Below are positions 23,612-36,879 of a DNA stretch of 64,000 nucleotides, piece after piece; the first letter of the stretch is position 1; each line of letters begins with the position of its first letter. The notes under the pieces are model-generated. The model saw only the letters and a list, made by a program, of their open reading frames with translations. It had not been told where the DNA came from and did no database searches. The position numbers and the translations under genes are program-made. The DNA is from Ophiocordyceps camponoti-saundersi (nom. inval.) (lineage: Eukaryota; Ascomycota; Sordariomycetes; Hypocreales; Ophiocordycipitaceae), in assembly GCA_003339415.1 (NCBI GenBank), contig PDHQ01000015.1, positions 186,001 to 250,000 on the forward strand, read 5' to 3'.

Positions 23612-25490
23612 GGCCCCGACAGCAGTGCTTGCTTGCTTACTTGCTTGTCTGCTTGGTGGCTATGGCGCACGTATGTGTGTAAGTATGGATGTACGTGCTT
23701 GCGTGCGTGAGCGCGTGCGTGCGTGCCGGGATATGACGAGGGACGTTGTGGGAAAAAAGAGATTTGATGAGGAGGAAGGTTCCAAGGGTGCTTGATAGGC
23801 GCGCGCCCGCCGAAAGTGGATGTTTGTTTACTATCCCTGAGACTCGATAAGTACATATATGTGCATCATACCCCTCGCTAGTGCCGAAATCCAACTACCG
23901 GGGCTGCATCTCGAGTGCGTCTCACGTGTAGGATCACGTGTTATGCTTTACATCTCTTTCTATCCCCTTCCTTTCCAACCCAAAGAGGTATATCCGTGCT
24001 GACCTTTCACCCAGTTTCCCGACTCGACTCGACAACCTCGGTTCAACTTGGACATACCTACATAGAGGTATGCACACCTATATATGTATGTATGTACATA
24101 CACATTGCCTACTTACTCTTCAAGATGATAATTAAAGAAAAATAAAATAAAAGAGAAAAATCACAGGGAAAAAAAGGGGAAAATTCCCCGGGTCTCCCTC
24201 ATTCCCCACCGTAATCAATAGCCTTCGCGGCCCCGCATTTAGCCCCCCCTAGTACTCCCCCATTTCCCCCCCCCCCATCCCCATCCATCCCAAGGCCCCG
24301 AAATCTGCACATATCAACGTTTCATCCGGTCACCGTCTTTAAAAAGCGCGCGGCTTTGACCGAGTGAGTGGACGGAAAGGAAGTAGATGTATGTATACGA
24401 CATATCTGGATATCTCGGTAGGTAAGGAAGCATACCTACCTCCATATATCGCTTGATATATGTACTGTATGTGGGTAAGTAGATAATTTTCACCCGGGTA
24501 CGGATAGATACGGATCAAAGACGACTCTTCTCCCCCCACCACAGGTAATACCAGTCTCCCCCCAAACGGCGAGCGGCTTTCTTGCCGCCGAATACATATG
24601 CATGAAGATATTATGTATCCTCCACACACGATCCTTCATCCAACCTCATCTCAAAGAGTTAAAGGCAAAATATGCTTGATTACTTCTGTGTGTGATTTCT
24701 TTCATACATACACTTATTCCGCTGAAAAAAACAAACCCTTCCTTCCCCTCCCATGTCCCCCCTCCCGTTTTTTCCCCCTCTCTTACATGACCGATTCCGT
24801 GTTTTTTTGGCGAAGGGTATACATACACATGTGTAAGTCAACGACCGCCATTACCCACCTGAAGATGATGATGATGCCATGCTCTGCGAGGATGCCGGCG
24901 TTGGAAACAGAGAAAGAAGTAGAGAAAGAAAGAGAAAAGAGACAAAATGGACAATAACCGACTTGAACAAAGGGGTGAGAAAAGAAGGACATATTCGCAA
25001 GACTTGGACCACCGAATTCGTCCCCTCCTCCAGTCCCTTACCGCCTTCGCATTTCCCTCCCGTCATCGTCTGTAGGTGTAGTCTTGGGAGGAAACCACCT
25101 AGGTCCGATACCGGGAGGCGCGCTTACTGCCCCATCGTAATTGCATGTACAATACGACGTGCTGAGGCTGAAAGGGGACGGTGAAAGGGGGCCAAAGGGC
25201 CGGTCCCGAGCCGATGCCGAGCTGAACGATGGCTCCGACACTTGGCGAGTTTTCTTCTTCTTCTTTTTCGCGAGTTACCTTCGTCTAATCGCCGTAGCCT
25301 CGTTTCGTGTCGTGTCAGTCGTCAGGCTTTTTTTGGGGAGATGTGAAGCCCAACTCATAATCATAAGCGTCATGACTCTTCAGGAAGGGATCAATCAGAG
25401 AAAAGAAAAAAAAAATGACATGATTTTTGTTGAAAAGAAAAAAAAAGTAAAGAAAGAAGAGAAAGAATATGTCACGGGGTCATGGCTCCG
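23612..25490. other. Intergenic region
   Basis: Contains GTGC/CATA tracts, poly-C runs near 24245-24285, short TACC/TATG arrays, A-rich segments and CTT repeats near 25252-25268. The ORFs are short and low-complexity. No gene seen. Confidence 0.55.
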
Positions 25491-26905
25491 TCATCGGAGG
25501 TTTGCCTGGTCAAATTGGAAATGCTGATGGCTCGGAAAGGCCATGCTTGCGCTCAAGCCAAAAGGGTCCCAGTCTAGATTTTGGTCCAGCAGCTGCGTCA
25601 TGGACGGAAATGGATGATTCGATGCGGGCGTGTGTTGCGGCGTCGGCTCGGACATGTGTTGGGCCGGGACGGTCGAGGTGGGAGAGAGGAGCATCGCCTG
25701 CTGACTATCCGGGCCGAAGCCGCCGGGGGGGTACTGGCCATGACCGTTGGGCGTGTCCATTTCGGGCGGTTTCTCGACGAGGTCACATGGCCCATCATAC
25801 TCGTGCTCTGCAGCGGAGTTCAGCTTTGTTTTGTTTTGTTTTGCGTGCTCTCGTGTGAGTTGGCTGCCTGCCAGAGAGAGGGGGGCAAAGGCTCACCCAG
25901 TTGATCCAATTGGCTTTGAAAGGCAGGCGTAGGGTAAAAGGAGGCCCCGTTGCCGATGGAGGGGCAACGGGCTTGCATCAAGGCCGGTCTCGCGTTCGTC
26001 GGCGCCGGTGTCGGCATCGGCTGGCGGCCGAGACCGGCAATGGAGCCGTGCAGGGACATGGTATCGGACGGGGCGGGGGAGAAGACGTGGGTCGGCGAAC
26101 TGCCGTGGCGGGGGGTCGGCCGGCTCTTGGGCGAGGCCGTACACTTGTGAGGCGACGCCGTGCCGGGCTCGGCATCGGCAGCGATGCTGGATATGGACTT
26201 GCGAGACTGGTGGTGTCGGTTCATCATGGCACGCTGGATCGGCGGCGGTTGAACCAGGTTCTGGGCCATGTGCGTCGATCCCAAGCTAGGGCTACCCGTC
26301 TTAGCGTGGAGCTCGGCCTGGACATCGATGCCTGCACGGGATCAATATTTAGTACGTGTGTTCCACGGCTCACCGGTCAGGCGACCAGAGCGGGGGGAGG
26401 GGGGTAAAGGGGAAAAGGGGGCGAGGGACGGGGGGTTGGACGATGAACCTTTTTCGAGGAGGATGCGCTCGAGCAGCGAGTTCTTGTACCGCAGCATCAG
26501 GCATTCTTCGGCGGCGGTACGATGAGCCGTCTGCAGGTTGTGGAGGTTGGACTCGTGAACGCGGATCGTCTCCTCGAGCTGCTTTATATACTCGGTACGA
26601 CGCTCTCGAAAGGCTGCCTGAGCTTGACGGTTCCTCTGCTTGCGTTCCTCCGAGGTGGCGTAAATCTAGGTCAGGAGATGCGTGTTAGTCGATTGGGGAA
26701 GTTTTCTCCTCCTCCCTTGGGGCCGAAGACAACTCACCGGCTTGCGTCCGCCCTTTCTCTTTGGTTGCTGAGTATCTTGCGAGGCATTGTCGTTGGCGGA
26801 GGCAGGCGGGTTGTGATCTCGCTCGGGCGTAGAGTCGACCGAGTCTTCGGACTCGTCCCGGCGTGGAGGATTCGGTTTGCTGTCGATGGACATGGTCTCT
26901 GCCAT
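25491..26905 (-). CDS. Yap-signature bZIP transcription factor
   Basis: Four exons (26905-26738, 26665-26449, 26331-25897, 25807-25491) give 378 aa. The basic region, residues 57-80, reads IYATSEERKQRNRQAQAAFR. It includes NRQAQAAFR at 68-76, which fits the NxxAQxxFR signature of fungal AP-1/Yap factors. A leucine-zipper coiled coil follows (about 80-125: YIKQLEETI, NLHNLQ, CLMLRYKNSLLERILLEK). The C-terminal 240 residues are Pro/Ser/Gln-rich and end in FPSMTQLLDQNLDWDPFG, a plausible activation segment. There is no clear Cys-rich redox domain like that of Yap1, so an oxidative-stress role should not be assumed. Exon 2 ends at a weak GTTCAT donor, supported because GI joins in phase. Exon 4 uses CTGCAG. 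Confidence 0.85.
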
Positions 26906-29900
26906 TCCTCTGCGTACAAAGGAGGAAGACGGCCGCGGGGCGGCAGGCGTCTAAGCCGGGATGGCAAAACGGCGGCGACGCCAGGGCGGGCGGATTTTCT
27001 TCGATGTGGCGAAGGGAAGAGAAGGGCTTGTGGTGGAGGGATGGGATGAGTGTCCAGTCAACGTCCAAACCTTCCAAGCGGGAAGATGAGGAGAGAGGAA
27101 TTGGAACAAGACGGAGAGGCGGAATAAAGCCACAGAAAAAACAAATGAAAATGGAGAAAAAAGAGAGAAGGGAAAAATCCTTCCCTTCCCTCCCCCCCCG
27201 GAAGACGGAACGGTCAAGCGAGATAAGATAGAAGGAAGAGAATGATATGAGTAAAGAAGACGAGGAGAACGGCAAGATACGGCCCGGGGGGCGTTTGGAT
27301 AGGGGAATAGGGAAAAAAAAAAGGGTCAAAAAGGTTCCCAAGGAGTTATCAGGTCAGAATGTGGCGAAGAGATGGACGAGCGTGCCCCCCCAAGTCTTTT
27401 ATGTAATGGCATCGTGCAAAGAGGGGTGTCGGGATCCCCTCTCGCTCTCGCTCTCTCGCTCACGATGATGAGCTTTTCTTACTCCCCACCCCGGGGCGGG
27501 TAAATACTTGCCATGTATGTATGTGTGTACGGAGGTAAGTACATACGTACAGACCTACGTGCATGTATGAGTGTCTGTGTATGTATGCAAGCCTGGGACT
27601 TACACACACGCACACGCACACACTCACACTCACACGCTCATTCTCCCTCACACACACACTTACACACACACATACACACACAGGCCCGGCAGAGGAGAGA
27701 GAAGAGAAAATACATACATAGATACAGTCTTACATACATAGATACAGTACCTATCTACTGCATGGCCGGAAAGGTATTGTCCACACCGAGAATATACATG
27801 TAGGTCAAGTGGCCCAGCAGAATGGCACCATGGCCTCCCCGAAAGAGAGGGGAGACACACACACGCACAGACAGAGAGAGAGAGAAAGAGAAAGAGAACG
27901 ACATGAGTAGACAGGGAAGCCGTACCAGTCAGTATCCGTAGACTGACAGCACCTGGATATGGAGAGACAGGAAAGGGGGGGGGGGGGCCATTTCGCCTGG
28001 GCGCTACTTGGCCGCCAGCGCGGCAGCGTCCGGAGCGCGGCATTGCCACCAACCTTGTTTCGTGTGTATTTAGCGCATGGGATCCATCATCGTCGTCTTC
28101 GTCTTTTTCTTTCCTTTTTCCATTCTTTCAACTTGTTTTTTCTTTTCTTTTTCCTTCATCTTTCTCTTCCATGCCATCGATTGAGATGATGCTCGTTACA
28201 TAAGCGCGCATGGGCTCGCGTGTCGCGTGGATGCGTCTCGTAGTAGCTTAAACGAACGTGTGAAATGAACCCCCCCCCCCCTACCGTCTTCCCCCTATGG
28301 TCTTCCCCTACCTTTGGTGTACGATATCGTGAACATGACGCAAATCTCAGCAAAAAAAAAAAGACTTGGCGGCGCGGATTCGCCGTGCGGACTCGCCTAC
28401 ACTGTCTTTTTTTCTTCACTCTCCAGCGACACTGTCCCTCGACGGTATACAATGCGTGTGTGTGCGCAAGAGAGAGAGAGAGAGAGAGTGTGTGTGTGTG
28501 TGTGTGTAAAAGTACAGTAAGCGAGCTATCCGCGGCATTCTAACTACCTCCTGAGTCCTACCTACTACTCATACAACAAGAGAGAGGTCGAAGCCACACG
28601 CACAACTCACTCACTCACTCACACACCCCTCCCCCCCTCCCCTCCCCTCCCCAGTCCTTCCCCGCCGTTCCATCCGCTCCGCTCGATTGGATCGCCTCGT
28701 CCCATTCTTCCCCCCCCCCCCCCCCCCCTCTTCTCACGGCGCACGGCTCTCGGCCCTCCTTCTTTCTTCTGCGCCTGAACAATAAGAAAAAGGTGACCCC
28801 GCGCGCGGCAAACGGCCGGGGGAGCGCGCGACTTAGCAGGCAGCCCGCTTCACTGGACTGTCGAAACGCCCGTCCATGGCCATTTGGTAAGGAGAGGGAC
28901 AGACATGCATGCGATACCCATATGCCCGCCTACCTTTACCTTGGTAGTATCTGCCGACCTGCCTATCTGCATACGTATGTATGTACACAGAGAATCACAC
29001 ATATGTATGTATGTACGTCCCGCCGTGTAAATCCATACATACGTGCAAACATACATACATCAGATGGACGCATACACAGAGATGGACGGACCGACAAGCC
29101 AGAAGGCATTCATACATCGATACAACACGCAGCCGGCTCCACATGCCGAGGGCGCGCTCGCTCTCGTCTGTCGTGTGTCCAGTCCAGCTCCGCCCGCTCC
29201 GCCGACGTGGGACGTTGGCTGGCTACCCAGCTAGCTACCTAGCACCTACCGTCCGGCGCCATCACGGCCGGTCGGCCTCGCCATCCGCCCCCTCTAGAGC
29301 AGCTCGGGCAAAACCGCATCTCATTTGGAACATGGCCGAGATATTTGCATACATACCTACATACAACATGATATCCGTACATACATTCATACATATGTAC
29401 ATACATACGTATAAGCCACCCCCTCTTACCCCCTCCCCTTCTAAAAGGCTATAGGCCGTCGGCTGCCAACTTCAAGCCTGACAGGAGCGCCAAGAACCGC
29501 TTCTGGCCGTTCCCTCCAACGCGGAGAAGGATCTGACCCTGCGGCAAGATTAATTGACGAGGATGCAGCAGCAGCAGCAGTGCAAAGCACACAGCCAGGG
29601 GAAGGGTAAAAGGAGGGGGGGGGGGGGATGGGAAAGGGTGGTGGGAAACCCTGGTTTTCCTTCTTTCTTTTTTCTCTTTCGCCCTTTTCTACCCTTTCCA
29701 ACCTCTTTGCTTTTTTTCCATCGGTTTTCTTTCTTCCTTTGTTTCCCTTCTGTTCGTCTCCCCGCTCTCTGCTGTCAACTGGTTTGGATAGTTGACAACG
29801 GCTGTAGCTGCATATGCACTTTTCTTGTTAGCGGCCGATACCGCAACCGGCTTTACAGTGCGTGGGCCTCCATCTCATCAGCCGGGTACTGTACATACTC

Positions 29901-32900
29901 CGTCGGCTCTTCCACTACTTCCTATTCTCCTCCGCTTCCGCCTCCTCCTCCTCCTCCTCCTCCTCCTCCTCCTCTCCCTTACCCTTACCCTTCCGTCTCC
30001 TCACACTCCTCTCCTCTCCGCAGCTCTTCTCCATCCTTCAAGCCGACCCTCATCCAACCCAATCCCCCCCCTGCAGCATTGGCCAGCAGCCCTATGTATG
30101 TAAGCCCGCCCCGTCGGGTCGTCCGTCACCCGACGCACCCCCCCCCCCCCCGGGGACCCCCTCCCCCGACCCCGGATTCTCGTGCCGCCTCTCCGCATAA
30201 TGCTAAGCATTGTATTCTCCCCTCGTTTCCCCTCCTTCTCCGCCGTCGGGACGACAAGACAAGCCTGATGACGGTTCAGCCGAGGCATCACCAGCGGATC
30301 TGCCAATCCCCCCCCCCCTCCCCCCTTTAAACAGTGTATGTATGTATGTATGAGCGGGTATGTACGTATGAGTATCAACGTTCTCACGAGGCCCGCTTCC
30401 CATCTTACATTCAACTCGCAGCGAGTCCAGCTTCCCATATCTCATATGATGTTGCTTACATACCCATCTCTCTATATCGTTGTACGCTTGCTTACCGGCT
30501 CTCCAACACCCCGCTCACCGAGTGACGTCCAGTCGTATCCTCATGATGGCTGGCCGTCAAAGAATCGATCGTCGGCGAACCCGCAGCCATGTCCATGGTC
30601 TGTATGTACATACTACGCGCAGATGTGGCTGGCTGCCCACGAGGGCCGAGACCCGGTCAAGTCCTTCCGCTGCTGATTCGACTCGGCCATCTTCCACCTT
30701 GACCCGACCCGGACGACGGCCCCTGGCAGCGCTGCACCCGACCACTGCATGACCCAAGTCGACCATGTGTTCGGAGGGCGCACCTAGGGAAAAAATCGCT
30801 ACCTACCGTCACAGCCGCTTGCATCGTCGCGACTCAAACCCTTGGCGGCACGCCGTCTTTCCCTCTCCCTCTCCCCTTGCCGGCCTCGTTTTCCGCCGCC
30901 GCTCAGCCCGTGCTTCCCACCCCCCCCCTCGTAGCACAGAGGCGCCTCGCCCAGTCGTTTCCAGCACGGCACAGTACTGTGTTTGCTCTTTGCCTGGCCC
31001 TAGCTCACATGCATGCCGTGGCCACGTCGATCCAGTCGCCGTTGCTTGTGGCGTGTCATCTGACCCTGCGCCGACCAAGGAGAGATGAGGAAATTTGGAT
31101 GAGGAGGGGGGGAAGCAAGGAAGACCCGTGAAGCAACGCGCCTTGCTTCGCACCGTGCCGTCGGGATTTTCTGTTTGCAAGCAACGTGGGCAATGCTTGC
31201 AAAAATGGCGTGTGACGGACGTCGACGGAGATGCATCATCCAGCGTGAGACGAACTCGTCAATCCATACATACACACCTGATGGTCTTCAAAAGAGTCCG
31301 GCTCCTGACCGTGCCGCACTCTACACCGTCGGCTGTCGAGTGGAATGTCGTTTGGCAGCGGTTCGAATCGACGTCAGCCGGGTCGTCGAGCTTTGCCGAC
31401 TGACGCGCAGCATCCCATACTGCTCGACAAACTCGCCTGGACTCGCACTTGGAGCAATTTGGTTGACGTCAGGGCCCTGGCCAAGGTTATCTGTCTGTCC
31501 CAGTCTGGGTTTCGGACATCCAAATAGCATTTGCCGGATGACGTCGGAACTCAGAAGCCATGATGACCCGACTGCCTTCAGTCACGGAAGCAAAAGTCTC
31601 GTTGCTCTCGGTGTCTGCCGGCAAAATATTCTAGGGGTCTCGGTGATACATGGCCGAGGCTTTTACAGGCAGCTTGACGTTTGAAAATTGACTTACAGCC
31701 ACGGCCAGCATGAATCCCTCGGCAGCAACACGGGGACCCGTGTTACTGCGCAGCTGGAGTGTCTTCCTGCTTTGCCAATCGACATGATGTCAACGATGTC
31801 GTTTCGGCTTACCATTCCTTGCTCCCCTCTGGACCGACGACAAGGCCACAGGCTCTAGTTCGATGTCTTGTAAATTAATTCGGGGCATTGGATTTGTAGC
31901 CCTGCCTTGCTGTTCTTGCTCTTGTCCCCGCTCCATGAGTTGTATCCGGTGGCATCCAGCAAAATTGATGTAGACAACCATCATCTTCACCAACACGTCA
32001 ACACGCTGCGCCGGGGCATCCAGTCAAGCCGATAGACAGCCCGATTCGTCCACGCCAACACTTGGTACGGGGGTGTTACTGGTCGTCCTGGGACTGACGA
32101 CGCATCCGCTGTAAAACGGCTGACTCGTAAACTAGACCCTGTTGTACGGACTCTCGCCAGGATCTCCATGTTCGCTCCCTGCACGCCAGCGAGCGTCTGG
32201 GCGTTCGCGGAGGCGCCGAGTTGTCAACGGCCATGTGCTGGTGATTAGTCGATCTCGGCGGCCGTCTACATAGACGTCACATTGCCTGACGGTCCTCCCT
32301 ACTTCTCCATGCGGACCGTGCTGGCTGGGCGAATTCACCACGAGGACGATGACGCTGTCCTCGAAAGAGGCTGTTGCTTCAGCTCTAGGGTTTCTGTAAG
32401 TCCTGTCTGGCTCGGCTGAGCGCAAGTCATTCATCAGATGTCTTGGGAGCTGATGGACGGCTGCAATCGGCATTATCGACGACCTTGGTCAGGCTACTTC
32501 ACATGCTGGGCGGTCCGCATCGTGTTTTGCCCGGGCCGCTGAGAAAACGGCAAATCAAGACGGGAAGCCGTCATCCTTATTCTTGCCAAACAACCATAGA
32601 TCCTTTCTAGGCTTCTTTCTGGGCAACGGACACAAGCCTCCTCCTCTCCGCGTTTGCGGGGTTCCCGTGGCGTCCGCCCGCTGAAGCAGAAGATGGAGCA
32701 GAAGATGGAGGCTTTCGGCGACTGATGACATACTACGACGTTGGCCGTCCAATGGGTGCCGCAAGAACCCTTGTGCCGATGTATCTATGTACCTCTTGAT
32801 AAGTGTACGTACCCGAAAGCGGATCAAATATAACTCCGTGTTTCCGCAGGTGCCATTTCAACCTCCATCCATCGACCGACCCTTTCAGATTCCCTTCTCT

Positions 32901-33111
32901 CCTCCTTCAAGCTTGAGAAAAAGCAGCGTGCTCAGACGGAGGATCGAGCTCGCCAAACGCATAGCGCCGACCGTCGACCTGTCCACTCCAGGTGCCTACA
33001 TTGAGTATTGGTTCGCAAAATGTTCACGTTACGAGAATGCTCACATTGTCTTCTCGCAGAAAGGAGTTTGCATAGTTTTTGTTTGTTTGGGGCCGCCTCT
33101 TCTCTCGCCCA
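26906..33111. other. 6.2-kb region without supported genes
   Basis: The first 4 kb is rich in GT/CA, TATG and GA arrays, poly-C and poly-G. From about 30.7 to 32.9 kb the sequence becomes complex, without microsatellites, yet no frame over 170 codons looks like a protein and I recognise none. The last 100 bases carry a CTTCTCGCAG at 33051-33060 that could end a 5'-UTR intron of the WW gene. Confidence 0.55.
28469..28507. repeat. Compound (AG)n(TG)n microsatellite
   Basis: About ten AG units run directly into about ten TG units. Confidence 0.9.
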
Positions 33112-33921
33112 ATGTCTTCTTCGCACGCGCCCCAAGCGGACGGTTCCAGTTCGCCGAAACCGTCCGACGTCACGATAGAGCATGGGAAAGATGCCGCTCC
33201 CGCTGCTGTTGAGGGCGCTTCTCCGCCTCAGCACTCGACCCTAGCGGAAAAAGTCGAGAAGGAGGCCAAGGCCCTGCCTGACGAGGCGGCTGCCGATGGA
33301 CCTCCTCCCCTACCTGATGAGCCGATCCCGCAGGAAGCTGACGATGGCTGGTCTTTTGAGTGGCACACGGCCGAGGAGAGATTCTACTTCGTCAACCGCA
33401 TCACCGGCATGACTCAGTGGGAGAATCCCCGCGTTCCCAGTGACAGCGCCAGTGCCGTCGCTTCTACCGCCGTCGCCGCCTCGGGGCCTCAGCCTCCCGC
33501 GTCTACGAATGAGAGACCCGCTGCGGGAGGCTATAACCCGGCTATTCACGGCGACTATGACCCCAACGCCTGGTACGCACAGGTCTACAATCAGGAACAA
33601 GAGCAGCAGCAGCAGGCCCCCGTCGGCATCGCTCCTTTCGCAGACCCCGCATCCGCCTATGGCGTCTCAGCCGGCTTCAACCGCTTCACGGGCCAGTACC
33701 AGGCCCCCAGCACCGGCCCGCAGCGCTACAGCGACGAGGCCAAGGCCAGACGGCAGATGAATGCCTTCTTCGACGTCGATGCCGCCGCCAACGCGCACGA
33801 CGGCCGCAGTCTCAAGGCCGAGCGCCAGAATCAGAAGCTCAGTAAGTCGGAACTCAAGGCCTACAAAGAAAAGCGACGCGCCAAGAAGGAGGAGAAGCGT
33901 CGCGCTTGGCTCATGGATTGA
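33112..33921 (+). CDS. WW-domain protein
   Basis: Single exon, 269 aa, from the ATG at 33112; the frame continues upstream without a Met. One WW domain spans about residues 77-108: first Trp80, aromatic pair in RFYFVNRITG, second Trp103 and Pro106 (TQWENPRVP). WW domains bind proline-rich peptides. The N-terminus is acidic and Pro-rich; a Gln run follows residue 170. The highly charged C-terminus, ELKAYKEKRRAKKEEKRRAW, is predicted helical and resembles tails of splicing-associated WW proteins. That role is inferred, not shown. The gene converges on RIX1, 504 bp away. Confidence 0.85.
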   Translation: MSSSHAPQADGSSSPKPSDVTIEHGKDAAPAAVEGASPPQHSTLAEKVEKEAKALPDEAAADGPPPLPDEPIPQEADDGWSFEWHTAEERFYFVNRITGMTQWENPRVPSDSASAVASTAVAASGPQPPASTNERPAAGGYNPAIHGDYDPNAWYAQVYNQEQEQQQQAPVGIAPFADPASAYGVSAGFNRFTGQYQAPSTGPQRYSDEAKARRQMNAFFDVDAAANAHDGRSLKAERQNQKLSKSELKAYKEKRRAKKEEKRRAWLMD

Positions 33922-34425
33922 CGGCTTTGAGCCGTTTGCATTCATGGGCGAGAGCGCGTCTCTGCCGTCCCACCGTTCCTTTTTCGGCAGTCTTGTCTTC
34001 TCTCTTTTGTCAACTTGATTTTCCCTTTTTTTTTCGATTTGACGTCTTTACTGCGCATATGGTCTTTTTTTCGCTTGGCTCTGCCTTCCGCGTTGGCATT
34101 TGCGGAGGCAACGGCGTTCGAGAAGGGGAAACGGCGTGACGGAACGATCGAAGCAAAAAAGTGCAAATCCTTTTGGTACTTGCATAGAGGTCTGGCGGTT
34201 TGGATCGCGGCTTCGGAAGGGAGAGACTAAGGGGGGAGCTGGGGGACGGTGAGAATACGGTATGCCAATCTCGTCTGATACCCGTGTCCAGCTATGCATG
34301 CAGATGAATGGAAAGAATTTATTCTAACTCTCTTGGTTCCTCCAAGTCGTCACTGTTTTGGTTTGTTTCACGGTTGTTCATCACGGGGCAGGAGAAATTT
34401 TCACTTCTAACTCATCGACACATCG
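33922..34425. other. Convergent 3' region (WW gene / RIX1)
   Basis: T-rich sequence with probable 3'-UTR and polyadenylation signals for both genes. No other feature seen. Confidence 0.6.
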
Positions 34426-36879
34426 TCATTCGTCCATCTCATCCTCAGCATCGTCCTCATCCAGCTCCATGTTGAGATGGACGCTTTCATCGCTGTCGTC
34501 GTCTTCGTCGACCGGAGGAGAATGGATGCTGGTGGTGGCGACAGCAGCAGCGGCAACAACAGTAGCAGCAGTAGCAGTATCAGAGGGGACAGCCTCTTCA
34601 GCTTCTTGTCTCTTGGGAGAGGGGTTTTTGGTTTCGGATCTTCGCTTGGGTGGGTTCGCGGCTGAGGTTCCGTCGTGCTTGCGTTTGGGCGGGGGATTGG
34701 GCTGGGCGGTAAACGGTGGAGTTTGTTCTTCGGGTGTGGGCGCGAATGGATTGCTTTCGAGATGGGCGGTTTGGACTTGTTGTGATGCGTCGTCTGGGGC
34801 TGTTGTCGGGTGCGGCGTGACGGTGCTGGACTCCGTGATCGTCTCGGCGTGGTTCTCTGTGACGTCTCGCGGCTCTACGTCAATCTCTTCCGCTCCGTCT
34901 TCTCGTTCTCCTTCATCTTCATCTTCATCATCTTCCAACTCTGCCTCGTCCTCGACGGTAGAGAGAGCGCGCGTAGCCAGACTGCTGCTCAGGCGCATGT
35001 TGGTGCGAATCACTTCCAGCCCCTGGTCTTGCGGGTACAGCATCGTCAGATGAGGGAGGATACTCGGGTACACGCGTCCGCGACGATCCCGATAAGGATG
35101 CAGCACGCTGGCTAGCATGGCGTCGCGATTGCGCGTCAGAATGGCCGTCTTGTCGACGAGGCGGCGGAGACTGGCTTTCACGTGTTGCTGAGGCACGTTC
35201 GAGAGTAGGGCGGGCAGGAGATGCTCGGCTGCTGCTCTGTGGTCTGCGTCGAGGGTGGGATCTTGGGATGCGGCGGAGGAGGAGGGCGATGATCGGAGGA
35301 AGAGGTCGGCGTTTGCGATCATCTTGTTCTTTTTCGTCGAAGTCGGGTCTGTGGCGGGGAGATCGACGCTGCGCTCGAGGAGGCCTGCGTCGTGTTGGAG
35401 GTCGCGGCAGCAGGCTGCCATTAGTGGCTCGATGGAAGCCGTCGCCTGCTTCGAGAGGGTCGGTCCGGCTATGCTGAGAATGGAATTGAGGACGAGATAT
35501 CCGCTTTGACGGACTTCTGGCACGTCCATGCCGGACTTGAAGATGCGTACCAGGTTGTCTAGCATCTCGGGTATCAATGGGATCAAGCCCTGTTCGAATC
35601 GTCGAAGCATCACCAGCGATAGGTTCATAGCTGCCACGTGGATTTCGGGGATCAGACACCACAGCTCCTCCTTTTCTTCTCTGCCGATGGCCGGGTTTGT
35701 CTCCAGAGCTTGATCCCAGTTTTGCGACTTGGGCGAAGGCTTTGCGATCAAGCAGACTCGCGATATCGTGCCCATGATGGCGCTCAGGGGGACGGCGACG
35801 GGGCCTCTAGTCGGGCACGTTAAGTAGTCGGCCAGGTGGAGAAAGAGGCCGACCAAGCGCTCGACGCCCGCGCTCAGACCGATCCACGGGGGCAGCTCGT
35901 CCGGCGACGCAGATCCGCCGCTGGGCTCGCCGTCGGGGCTCACCTTTGTAGGCAAGTATCCGTCCGACGAGGGCCAGGCTTCATGAACCGAACGAAGAAC
36001 TTGATCGGCTGTGGCGTGAAGCTCGCGTATAAGGCCTTCGACCCTCTTTGCCCAATCATCGCTGCTGCCGGACTTTGTTGCGACGTGGTGGAGAGAGACG
36101 GCGAGACGGCCGGCGGCGCGTTGCAGAGCGCGGGTGACGAAGAGGGAAGAAGCGTCGCGGCTGGTTGGTGCCAGGCAAGCTCTTATTGCCGATCTCGTCT
36201 GTCCGGAAAAGGGGCGAAAGGTGGTGGGATAGAGCGGGATTAGGGTAGCGAAGGCGTCGCAAATTGTTTCCAAGACGGATGCCGTTGGGGTTGATGCTGT
36301 CGGCTTGATGAGTTGGAGACATGCCGTGGCGAAGGCCGGTATGGTCGGAGTGGCAATCTCCCTGGTCAGAGTCGGATAAGGCTGAAGTAGGACGTATATC
36401 CGCGTCAGGGTGACGATTGCCAGCTCCTTGGTAGCTATATGATCACCTCTCTATTGCGATTCAGTGAGAAGGGTTACTTTGGCGGATAACAAGAAAGGAT
36501 TCGAAGATTATACCTGTATGATAGAGAGCAGTCCGCGCACCCAAGGCTCGGAGCCACGGAGCGTCTCCCAGCCACCGACATCGACGACAGCCTTGACCAA
36601 TCCAACGGCAGCGAATCTCGCATGGGGGTTTCTGCCGGTCAAGAGCGTGGTGATGATGGTCTTGAGTTTGTGAACTAGTAGCGCTATGCGGCAAGTGTCA
36701 TCGTCCTTGGGCTTCTTCTGATCTTGAGGCGTCGTCGATAGAGCTCTTTCGCAGCGTGCTATATGCTGTGTAAGGGAGGGGAGGGATCGAGGGAGCTGTG
36801 TTGGTGGTATTGAGGAGAGATTCCTGCAGAGGACTTGAAGATGGAGAGATGGAGGGTTTGGTGAGGTTGTGGGAGACAT
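34426..36879 (-). CDS. RIX1: Pre-rRNA-processing protein RIX1
   Basis: Two exons (36879-36514, 36450-34426) with a 63-nt intron give 796 aa; yeast Rix1 is 763. Rix1 (PELP1 in animals) works with Ipi1 and Ipi3 in the nucleolus and nucleoplasm to remodel pre-60S ribosomes and process ITS2. Visible features are the helical-repeat N-terminal RIX1 domain (LLVHKLKTIITTLL, ARFAAVGLVKAVVDVGGWE, KELAIVTLTRIYVLLQPYPT), further helices to about residue 560, then an acidic, disordered tail with KRKHD and KRRSETKNPSPKRQ basic patches and a DDDSDE/DEDDAEDEMDE end. Splicing in phase 0 joins LLSIIQ to RGDHIATKELAIVTL. The gene is divergent from the YPP1-like gene, with a PAC-like element 37 bp upstream of its ATG. 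Confidence 0.92.

Noticed and set aside
29554..30330. 258-codon plus-strand frame
   Set aside because: Composed of Phe/Ser/Pro runs from CT- and poly-C tracts, with no domain or splice support.
31361..31372. GGTTCGAATC, possible tRNA B-box
   Set aside because: No pairing acceptor strand, A-box or cloverleaf could be found around it.
26906..33111. Biosynthetic gene cluster hidden in the gene-poor region
   Set aside because: No synthase, P450, transporter or other tailoring-enzyme motifs could be read in any frame.
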